A stretch of DNA of 64,000 bases, from assembly GCF_029852145.1 (NCBI RefSeq), contig NC_079969.1, positions 26,900,459 to 26,964,458 on the forward strand, written 5' to 3'. A program made the position numbers and the translations under genes. This stretch comes from Microplitis mediator. Its lineage: Eukaryota > Arthropoda > Insecta > Hymenoptera > Braconidae. Shown here in pieces: positions 55,219 to 64,000 of this stretch (positions are counted from its first letter, which is position 1; the number at the start of each line of letters is the position of its first letter). The notes under the pieces were generated by a model. It saw only the letters and a program-made list of their open reading frames with translations. It had not been told where the DNA came from and ran no database searches.

Positions 55219-57377
55219 ATGTACGTATTCAAACCCTTTGTTTTGACTGAAGTAAATTACCAGGGCAGGATAAAACCATCAGCAAGAAGATGGCCAAATA
55301 TTGTTAACAATGACAAGTATTTGTATCTGTACTGCGGCACGACGCGGGTCGAGAACGACGACAAAGAAAAAGACTCGGGTGATGGCTTTGATGATTCTGA
55401 CGGTGACCTGAGTGACGAAGAATCTTTCAGCACCGAGTACACAGTAAAGTATCTCCAGGACATGTGGGAATTAAACCTGGCCACAGAGACTTGGAGATGT
55501 CTTCCTGACAGAAGTTATCCCAGTGATGAGGAGAACATTATCGGAGTAGGACTGAACGAGTCGACGATGGTCGCGACCACGCAGGGGGTAAACAACGAGA
55601 ACAATGTCTACGTTTATGACTTAGTTGACAGTACCAAGGACGTCAAAATCAAACTGACCCAAGAGTGGCCTAGTAGATTGTTCTGCTTCAATCTTATCAG
55701 TCACGATAATTATTTTTACACTGTCGCCTACGGGGAGTATGGAATCAACGTCTTCAAACTGGACTATGGAACCGGAAGCTGGACGAGAATCGACCGTCAA
55801 TGTTTGAACAGTTTTACTGAAGTTCTGCCGTTCGGCGAATTCAATACTGCGTTTGATGGAAAGATTTTTGTTTTCATAGTTGACGACTGGCGGCAAGATC
55901 ACAGGAAACCTATCAAGGTTTTTATTTTATTGATTTAGTTAATTAATTGAAAGATTGTTTTATAATTTTACGTGATTTTATTTGCAGAAAACGGTGGCTT
56001 TTGATTTGGAGAAGAGACAGTGGGAGGATATTGAGACCGTTGGAGATGATGATGGGAAAAATTACCCGGAATTTAGGACTGGATTTAATTTGTGCCAGTA
56101 TACGGACCCGGATAGTGCAGAGGTCAATGTAATTCTCACTGGAGGTGTAGCGGATACTAAATACTATGATGATGTTTGGCGGCTTAATTTGCACACGCTC
56201 CAGTGGACATGTTTGAATAAATTTGGATCTGTTCTTCCAATACCGATTACTGATCACGCGGCGACTATTACTGATAGTGGTAAACTGTACGTGTTTGGTG
56301 GGATAACTGGAACTCAAGATGATAAGGTTCATTTATTTTTATATTGTCATTAATAAAATATATACTGTGAAAAATCGGGAGTGAATTCGGAGTAATTACG
56401 GATTTTATTTAAATCAAAATTCCCTCTGTCACTCAGAGTTTCAGAGTTTGAAAAAAAATGACTCCGCATATGGAGTAAATTGGGAGTTTGTCTTCTCATC
56501 AGAGTGATTTTGGAGTGAACTTGATTTTATTTAACTCCGCATTTACTCCAATTCGGAGTTTCAATATTGAAATAAACTCTCCTTTGGAGTAAATTTCACT
56601 ATGACAGTAAAGTTAGCAGACATTTGAAATTCAAATAAATTTTTTTAATAGATAAATAATAAAAAAAAATATTTCTAAAAAAATGCACATGTAGAAAATT
56701 CGATGAACTATACGTGCAATTTTTACTCTGAATAGATAAAATAAATAGACAGTCATCCATTTCGCATTGACTCCAGACTTAATCCACGTTCACTTCGCAA
56801 ATTTTTTTACAAAGTACACTGCGAAAAATCGCAAGTGAATTACAAGATACTGAAGTTAGCCGACGTCTAATAATTTTTGGATTTTTTTTTAAACAATAAA
56901 TTACAAAAAAAAATATATTTAAAAAAATTGCACCTGTAGTTTTTTAATTTTCTACATGTGCATATTTTTAGTTTTTAGTTTTTTTTTTTTTTAATTGATT
57001 TGTTAAAAAAAAATCCGAAAATTACTAATTGTCTGCTAACTTCAGGGTCATAGTGATTACAGATTTTATTTAAATCCACATTCACTTCATTACTCGAAGT
57101 CACGGAGTTTTAAAAAAATCGCTCCGCATACGGAGTAAAAGGGGAGTGATCACTCCCCAAATTTTGTTACCGTGTATATTTACAGCAATGCGTTTTTTTT
57201 ATTTTTCAGTTCACTAGAGTCGATGCTCTCTACTCAACCTGGCTGAGGATCCCAAGACTGACAGACATCTGCTGGGAAGCTGTAATTTATTACTACCGCG
57301 ACCTGAGCACTAAATCAGACGAAGAATTTAAAAAAATGGGTTTGCCTCCAAAATTTGTAAAATCCAAAATAGAATAA
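55219..57377 (+). CDS. Kelch-repeat protein, KLHDC10-like, paralogue 1
   Basis: The exons are 55219-55917, 55988-56326 and 57210-57377, all phase 0, giving 401 aa. The start MYVFKPFVLTE and the C-terminal box (STWLRIPRLTDICWEAVIYY, then MGLPPKFVKSK) are shared by all three genes of the cluster. Between them lie kelch blades such as DMWELNLATETWRCL, NVYVYDL, INVFKLDYGTGSW, DDVWRLNLHTLQWTCL and KLYVFGG. KLHDC10 proteins are substrate receptors of Cul2 ubiquitin ligases, and the C-terminal box is plausibly the BC/Cul2 box; both statements are family-based. Unique here is an acidic insertion (KEKDSGDGFDDSDGDLSDEE) in blade 1. Intron 2 is inflated by nested family D and A repeats. It is the most diverged of the three. 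Confidence 0.85.
56362..57175. mobile_element. Two family D repeats with nested insertions
   Basis: The first D copy spans about 56362-56817 and contains an A/B-like half element (about 56602-56725). The second spans about 56818-57175 and contains a family A element. All lie in intron 2 of kelch paralogue 1. Confidence 0.65.
56843..57051. mobile_element. MITE family A copy 26
   Basis: Nested in the second family D copy of kelch paralogue 1 intron 2. Confidence 0.8.
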
Positions 57378-58230
57378 ATAATACGATACTGAAGTTAGCC
57401 GACGTCTAATAATTTTTGGATTTCCTTAAAAACAATAAATTTGAAACAACAAGAAATTTCAAAAAATTGCACCTATAGTTTATTAAATTTTCTACATGTG
57501 CATATTTTTATATTTATTTTTTTTTTTAAATTAAGTCGTTGAAACAAAAATTCGAAAATTATCAACTGTCTGCTAACTTCAGGATCATATAAATAATAAT
57601 AGATCTGTAAGTACAAGAGTACATATTTTTGCAAGTACTGTAAGAAAGTTTTTTTTATAACGATGTAAATATTTTATTGATAAATCAAGTGCTATATTTA
57701 TCAATACTTAAGTTTAAATAATTAAATCAATAGATTTAATATTTATAGATCTGTGCTCATACAATAGTTTCGCTATCGGGTTTGTACAAATTAGTAATCA
57801 AAAATTAAGTTATGGTTTTTTTGTTTATGATATATTTAAGTATAATTACAATATGGGCAAATATATAACATTATCTTAGAGACTCAGTTACAATTAATAT
57901 TAAATTTAAATTTATTAATTACTTGGTAAATAATTAATAAAATTTTGTACGATAATTCGTAATTATTGTCGTCTATTTTTATTAATAAACTTATTAATGA
58001 CCTTTAATTAACTCTACTGTATGCAGAAATACCATTTTTTTATAAATAATATTCAAAAACAAATGGCGCGAATTTTGAATTTTAAAACCCCGCCGTTTTA
58101 ATAATCAGCGAACTTCACGTTTATTTATTGTGATCAATATGGGCCAGGATTAAAGTGTCAAAATAAATATATTTATATGCATATATATATATAAAAATAT
58201 ATTAATAACAAATATAAATAGTAAAATAAA
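57378..58230. other. Intergenic between kelch paralogues 1 and 2
   Basis: Family A copy 27 directly after the stop codon of paralogue 1, then AT-rich promoter sequence of paralogue 2 with a TATATATATA tract at 58182-58200. Confidence 0.5.
57383..57589. mobile_element. MITE family A copy 27, with 8-bp target duplication
   Basis: Begins 6 bases after the stop codon of kelch paralogue 1. The octamer taaataat, which includes the last bases of that stop codon, flanks it at 57375-57382 and 57590-57597. It must lie within the transcribed 3' UTR or terminate it. Confidence 0.9.
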
Positions 58231-60055
58231 ATGTATGCCTTCAAACCGTTTGTGTTAACGGAATGCGACAGTCCAAGTGAAACTAAACCGACACCCAGAA
58301 CATTTCCGACGATATTTTGCAATGAAAAATATCTGTACTCATTCAGCGGGTACAAGTATACGTTAAATAGATACACCGCCACTGATTATGACGACGCGAG
58401 AATAATTAAAGAAATTTGGAAATACAATTTGGCAACAAGGAAATGGAGCTGCTTACCAGAGCAGCGATTTTTGCCCAGCAACAACGAAATAATTCTCGGC
58501 ATGACATTCAAATCAGACAGACTTATCGTAATTTCTTGGAACAAGTGCCAGTCAAAAGGTTACCTGTACACTCACAATTTAAAAAACGAACACGAGGTAG
58601 AAAAAATGACCACCAAGGGCCCACTGCCCAAGCGATTCTTCTCCCATAATTTTATAAGCCACGGGTCTTATTTGTACACCATCGGGAATGATCGTGGGTT
58701 GGGAGTCTTCAGGATAGACCCGGAGACTGGGATATGGGAAAAGTTGTCTCCGGAAAATGGCGATGACTTCCCTGGGTATTATGATGACATCGAGCTGGCT
58801 TATGATGGCATCAAAATTTATGTGATATTTGTAAAAATACGAGGGGAAAAAATCCGCGAACTCAAGGTATCAGTTTATATTCTGTACTCAATTAATTCTC
58901 TGTCAAAAAATCCATGTGGGATTGCATGGAAACCATAGGAATCCATAGAGGAAAGTATGGATTTATGTAAGAATCCATAGAAATTAATACAGGAGTCTAT
59001 GGATTTATATAAGAATCCATGTAGGAAACTGGGTATCTAGATTCTCATATGGGAAATCCACAGGAAACTGCGGGTACCTGGATTTTCATGTAGAAACTTG
59101 ACATAGAAATTTGGATGCATGGATTTCTTACTGAGAAGTTTATACAGGAATCTGTGTTCTTATAGAATCCGGGATATCTGGATTTCTATGTCTGTCTATT
59201 GATATGGGTACCCTATCTAAAAACTCCCATAGAATCCACTCAACTGCGACAAAAACCGCATAGAATCCTATAGACCGTATTGGTTTCTATGCGGTTTTTG
59301 TCGCAGTTGAGTGGATTCTATGGGAATTTTTGGATAGGGTATGTAAATCTATGCTATGAAAATCCCCATATGCTATTGGGACCCAGATAAGAATCTAGGC
59401 TGGATTCCCATATAGATTTTTTAAATAGGGTTTAAAATAAATAATTTTACCAAAGTAATTAATTAATTAAAATTTTCAGACAATACAGGCCTATGACATT
59501 GAACAGAATCGCTGGTATATTTTGGACACCACTGGAGATCCTGATAATGAGAAACTCTTTCCTGATATCAGGATTAATTTTGGAATCGCTCATATCGTAG
59601 ATCTGGAAAGGAGAGACACAAATATTGTTATTTCTGGAGGAACGATGGACAAGAGAATTTATAATGACATTTGGCGGCTGAGTTTATCTACTCTGCAGTG
59701 GACTTGTCTGAATAAATTTGGGTCCATTCTACCCCAAGCTATTTGCGAGCACGACGCGACCACTTCCCTTGATGGCAAGATGTACGTTTTCGGTGGAAGG
59801 ACCAAGAAAAAAAATAACAGAGTAATTGATACTTTATTCTATCATTCTATATCAATTGTATTAATAAAATGTATACGTTTTTTTTAGTTAAGTGAAGTAA
59901 ATAATCTTTACTCCACTTGGTTGCGGATACCAAAACTCGCGGACATCTGCTGGGAAGCTGTTAATTTTTATTACAGAGATTTAAATTCAAAAACTGACGA
60001 AGAATTGTTTGAACTCGGATTGCCTATTAAATTTGTGAAGTCTAGATGCCAGTGA
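58231..60055 (+). CDS. Kelch-repeat protein, KLHDC10-like, paralogue 2
   Basis: The exons are 58231-58866, 59480-59821 and 59888-60055, with the same intron positions and phases as the neighbours; 381 aa. Starts MYAFKPFVLTECDSP. Blades include KYLYSFSGYKY, EIWKYNLATRKWSCLPE, LGVFRIDPETGIWEKL, YDIEQNRWYIL, DIWRLSLSTLQWTCL and KMYVFGGRTK. The C-terminal box is STWLRIPKLADICWEAVNFY, then LGLPIKFVKSRCQ. Much closer to paralogue 3 than to paralogue 1, so it probably arose by the later duplication. Intron 1 contains a palindromic repeat. Confidence 0.86.
58917..59430. repeat. Repeat-rich intron with palindrome core
   Basis: Many AATCCATAG / GGATTCC(C/T)ATA words. The core at about 59210-59345 is an inverted repeat (ACTGCGACAAAAACCGCATA against TATGCGGTTTTTGTCGCAGT). 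It fills intron 1 of kelch paralogue 2 and is absent from the other two genes. Confidence 0.75.
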
Positions 60056-60426
60056 ATTTATTATTTTGTATATAAAAACTAGGGGTGTGCGGATAGTTCG
60101 AAATTACGAACTTTATTCGTATCGATTCGAACTATTTGATAAAAATCCGAATCGAATAATTCAAATTATTTTTAAATTTACGAATACAAAAGTTTAAGAA
60201 TAATTTCAAATTTTTTTTCTGCAATGATTTAAAATTGGAATATTTTTTCTCACAATTCAAATTTTTACCAGAGGTAAATAAATTTGATACAAATTATTTT
60301 TATTTACTTTAGAAAAAGTAACTGACGTCTCTATTAAATGAAAATTGAATTTTGAAAGTTGATTAAAATTTTCACGATTAGAAAAGTTACAAATAATTCG
60401 AAAATTTGCAGAAAAGTCGAAAATTG

Positions 60427-60623
60427 ATGATCCCGAAAATGGCAGACAATTTACAATTTTTGAATTATTTTTTCTACTAATTAATTATGAAAAAAAAAAA
60501 GCTAAAAAATGCGCGTGTAGAAAATTTAAAAATCTATAAGTGCAATTATTTGAAATATTTTTTTTTATAATTTGTCGTTTTTTAAAAATTCAAAAATTAG
60601 TAGACGGCCAAATTCAGTATCAT
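60427..60623. mobile_element. MITE family A copy 28, with 8-bp target duplication
   Basis: The octamer gaaaattg flanks it at 60419-60426 and 60624-60631. Confidence 0.9.
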
Positions 60624-60683
60624 GAAAATTGACGTAATTCAAAAATTTTCCATGGTTCGATTTTATTTAATTATTCGATTCGA

Positions 60684-60896
60684 ATGATCCTGGAGTTAGC
60701 AGACGATTAACAATTTTTGAATTTTTTTTTCAACAGATCAACTATAAAAAAAAATAAAAATAAAAATATGCACATGTAGAAAATTTAAAAAACTACAGGC
60801 GCATTTTTTCCAAATATTTTTTTTTTAAATTCATCGTCTTAAAAAAAAACCAAAACCTATCAAACGTCGACTAACTTCAGTATAATTTCGAAAACA
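60684..60896. mobile_element. MITE family A copy 29
   Basis: Inserted in the same TTCGAA-rich element; the right tip is slightly decayed (CTTCAGTATAAT). Confidence 0.78.
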
Positions 60897-61064
60897 CCCC
60901 CAGTAAAAATCCAACTGTTTTGTAAAATAGACTAAAAAAAAATATATATATATTTATTTTTATGGATTTTAATAAAATATTTATTACTAATATATGTCTG
61001 TTTATATATAAACATAATTATAGTGAACAATAAAAAGTTTTTTAGTAAAAAAAGTTTAATAATT

Positions 61065-61463
61065 ATGACAGTAAAGTTGGCGGACATCAGAAAATTTTTA
61101 AAATTTTAAAATAAAATTTTTTAAACAAAAAAATGGGCTTGTAGAAAATTCTAAAATCAGTCCATGCATTTTTTTTATCATATCAATTTAATTGTCTAAT
61201 TTTTTAAATTGTAATTCAAAATGATCCTGAAGTTAACAGACAATTTAAAATTTTTGGATTTCTTTTTTCAACAAACAAATTACAAAAAGCAAAAAATAAA
61301 AAAATGCACACATAGAAAATTGAAAAAACTACAGGTGCAATTTTTTCAAATATTTTTTGTTTTAGATTTTACCGTTTAAAAAAAAATCAGAAGATTATTA
61401 GACGGCGGCTAACTTCAGTATCACAATTTAAAAATTGTCTTATGTCTGCTACATTTCACTCAT
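61065..61463. mobile_element. MITE family B split by MITE A
   Basis: Family B ends (ATGACAGTAAAGTTGGCGGA to CTACATTTCACTCAT) with a family A copy at 61221-61424 in the middle. Confidence 0.75.
61221..61424. mobile_element. MITE family A copy 30
   Basis: Nested in a family B element; flanks aattcaaa and aatttaaa agree at 7 of 8 bases. Confidence 0.82.
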
Positions 61464-61626
61464 TAAATATTTTGAAAAAACATTCAAATTAAAAATCCCA
61501 CCCTGCAGATACTCGACTAACTTCATGTGTGTTATCATCATATGATCCACGTGCAGACAAGTGTTGGTACAAGAAAGTAAATAGTGAAAAATATATCCGA
61601 CAATTATATAGATTTTTAGAAATATA

Positions 61627-63861
61627 ATGTACGTTTTCAAGCCCTTTGTTTTGACTGAATGCTCAAATCCATCTAGTGCAGCTAAACCTTCTCCTAGAAC
61701 CTTCCCGACGATATTCACCGACGAGAAATATCTCTACTCATTTAGTGGTTATAAGTACATAGTAAACAGATTCACAATCACGGACTACGACAACCCGCGA
61801 ATAATAAAAGAAATCTGGAAGTACAATTTGTCCACCGGAGTGTGGTCATGTCTGCCAGAGCAACGGTACTTGCCGACAAACAGCGAAATAATTCTTGGCA
61901 TGACATTCAAGTCTGACAAATTAATCGTCGCTACTTGGAACGAGAACCAGTCAAAGGGTTACCTGTACACCCATCATCTCAAGGACGAAAATCGAGTGGT
62001 TAAAATAAAAGCCAAAGGACCGATACCTGAACGCTCGATCATTCATAATTTTGTAAATCACGGCTCATATTTATATACTATTGGCAATAATCATAATTTA
62101 AGTGTCTACAGAATTGATCCGGAGACCGGGATATGGGAGAAGCTGTGTCCCGAAAACGGCAATGACTTTCCTGGGTACTATGAAGATGTCGAGCTGGCCT
62201 ATGATGGGAAAAAGATTTACGTTTTGTTTGTAAAATTGTACGAAGAGAGAATCCGGGAGCTTAAGGTATCACTTTATTTTTTTTCACTTGATAAATTTAA
62301 ATTACAGGCAATTATATAGAAGCGGGCTGCCTGGTTTTGATAAGCGGAAATTTAAAGATTTTTTATTGTGGTAACAGTAGCAAATATTTACCGAGCTCCA
62401 ATTGAGGACCAGACACTTAAATGTCAATAAAAATTAAGGAATTGCTGAATTTAATTCATGAAGAATTTATAACGAGGTAGGAGACCCAGTACCTGATCAC
62501 TCATGTATTTTTATATATATATTTACTAAATATAAATATACAAATATATGGAGTGATCGAGTACTAGTTCACTGATCAGGCACTGGGTCTTTTACCTCAA
62601 TTTCATATTTTTCATGAATTAAATTCGAAATTTCTTAATTTTTAAAGACTTTAAGTGTCTGGTCGTTAACTGGAGCTCGGTCATTATTTGGTACTGCTGC
62701 CCCATATGTCGGCGGATTGAAGATATTTTTGCTTGATTAGATTTTGCTTACATATAAGTGATTTATAAATTTATACACTAAGTATCAAATATTCTAATTT
62801 GAATTTTATCATTGAAATTTTAAAGTCAGGCAGCCGTACACAGAAAAAAATAATTTCTCGCCTCAAAAATTTTTTCCTGGTACAAGAAAATTTTTCTTTT
62901 CAATTCAAATGCCAAAAAATGATTTTTTTTCTGTGTACACTGCGACATAATTTTCTGATTTTTCTCTGTATGGATTTCTAAGCCAACCACAAAAACTTGA
63001 GGCTCGGCAGTACAGCCGAATTTCCGGATTTTATATTTCTAATTAGAATAACATTTTAAATATTTACGGAACACGAATGATTAAAATTTTCCGAGGAACT
63101 TCGTCTCCGGCAGCCGAAAAAAATCAATTGAACCCGTGGAAAAATTTTATAGATACTGGAAATTTAAGTACACGGAACTGAAAAATCTGCAGCCCCTTCT
63201 GTATAACTGCCAAGATAAATAATTTTACAAAAGTACTTTACTAATTTATTTAAATTTCCAGACAATCCAGGCCTACGACATTGAGCAAAATCGCTGGTAC
63301 ATTTTATCAACCACCGGAGACCCAGATAATGACAAACCTTTTCCAGATATCAGGACCAATTTCGGTAATTCATTGTACGTTGATCCCGAAACCAAGGAAG
63401 TGAGTGTAATTATATCTGGAGGAAATATGAACCATACGATTTATAATGACATTTGGCGACTGAATCTCCGTACACTTCAGTGGACATGTTTGAATAAACT
63501 GGGATCCACTCTTCCGCAAGCTATTTGCGAACATGATGCGCTGGTATCACTCACTGGGAAAATGTATGTCTTTGGTGGACGGATTAAAAACACAAATGAC
63601 AGAGTAATATTTTATTTACTAACTACTGACTGTTTTTTATGAGTTATTGAATTGATTACTTATTTAGTTAATTATGAATGTGGTTTTTTACAGTTGATTG
63701 AAGTTAATAATCTTTACTCTTCTTGGCTGAGGATACCGAAACTCGCAGACATATGTTGGGATGCTGTTAATTATTATTACAGAGACTTGAATACTAAGAC
63801 AGATGAAGAATTATTTGAACTTGGACTACCCGTTAATTTCGTTAAGTCCAGATGCCAGTAA
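61627..63861 (+). CDS. Kelch-repeat protein, KLHDC10-like, paralogue 3
   Basis: The exons are 61627-62265, 63262-63603 and 63694-63861, all phase 0, giving 382 aa. Starts MYVFKPFVLTECSNPSSAAK. Exons 2 and 3 have exactly the same lengths (342 and 168 bp) as in paralogue 2, and the proteins are alike along their whole length (EIILGMTFKSDKLIVATWNE, RIDPETGIWEKLCPENGNDF). Blade motifs and the C-terminal box (WLRIPKLADICWDAVNYYYR, then LGLPVNFVKSRCQ) are intact, so it appears functional. Intron 1 is expanded by a palindrome (62366-62705) and a family F repeat. Confidence 0.86.
62366..62705. mobile_element. ~340-bp palindrome in kelch paralogue 3 intron 1
   Basis: The left arm has ACCGAGCTCCAATTGAGGAC and CAGACACTTAA; the right arm has TTAAGTGTCTG and GGAGCTCGGT. 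The centre carries ACCTGATCACTC / GAGTGATCGAGTACTAGTTC, related to the outer motifs of the 21128-22375 palindrome. Confidence 0.75.
62836..62938. mobile_element. Palindromic repeat, family F, copy 3
   Basis: GTACACAGAAAAAAATAATT at the left and TTTTTTTTCTGTGTAC at the right. Confidence 0.7.
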
Positions 63862-63879
63862 ATTAATTATCATAATAAA

Positions 63880-64000
<121 letters not shown>

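Larger units (their letters stand above)
60056..61626. other. Intergenic between kelch paralogues 2 and 3
   Basis: Holds a TTCGAA-rich element (about 60080-60900) carrying two family A copies, and a family B element (61065-61463) carrying another. The last ~160 bp is the promoter flank of paralogue 3. Confidence 0.55.

Noticed and set aside
55219..63861. Viral (polydnavirus-type) origin of the kelch cluster
   Set aside because: The genes have shared spliced structure, and no viral structural genes or circle-excision-like junctions are seen. An ordinary tandem gene duplication explains them.

Overview
The window is nuclear DNA of an insect. The genes are split by short GT-AG introns, intergenic DNA is very AT-rich, and gene content is animal (syntaxin-5, MICU1, RMI1, HSD17B12, LYPLAL1, RRP15, a KLHDC10-type kelch family). 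Compact AT-rich genes packed with many small palindromic transposons suggest a hymenopteran, perhaps a parasitoid wasp. That is inference; no sequence search was possible. Exon borders were assigned by eye from splice sites, with reading phase checked across every junction. || Layout. 487-3636 (-) syntaxin-5. 4492-5361 (+) C1D exosome cofactor. 7500-12442 (+) MICU1, with two mutually exclusive copies of one exon. 12744-13715 (+) a small secreted protein of unknown function. 13791-15438, a tandem array of ten tRNA-Gly-like Pol III units with an abnormal anticodon arm. 15588-18570 (-) RMI1. 18571-26722, a gene-poor region with a ~1.2-kb near-perfect palindrome, smaller palindromes and a nested 1.28-kb insertion carrying a coiled-coil reading frame. 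26723-30070 (-) a VWC-domain single-pass membrane protein with a PPxY tail. 32473-33508 (+) an unrecognised 295-aa protein. 36159-38145 (+) the 3-ketoacyl-CoA reductase HSD17B12. 40092-41179 (-) a secreted Met/Lys-rich protein built from a duplicated exon pair. 41574-43911, a ~180-bp satellite. 44087-45901 (+) an acyl-protein-thioesterase-like hydrolase. 49012-51934 (+) a second PPxY membrane protein. 52765-53407 (-) RRP15. 55219-57377, 58231-60055 and 61627-63861 (+) three tandem kelch paralogues with identical intron positions and phases. 63880-64000, an (AAT)n microsatellite cut by the window end. || Most genes are unrelated housekeeping genes rather than an operon-like system. The clear local clusters are the kelch triplet, the tRNA-like array and the exon duplications inside MICU1 and the secreted Met/Lys-rich gene. 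|| The mobile landscape is dominated by a ~205-bp palindromic element (called family A here) present about 33 times, many in introns. At least eight copies are flanked by exact 8-bp direct repeats, which points to a non-autonomous hAT-type MITE. Families B to G and several large foldback palindromes fill much of the remaining non-coding sequence.
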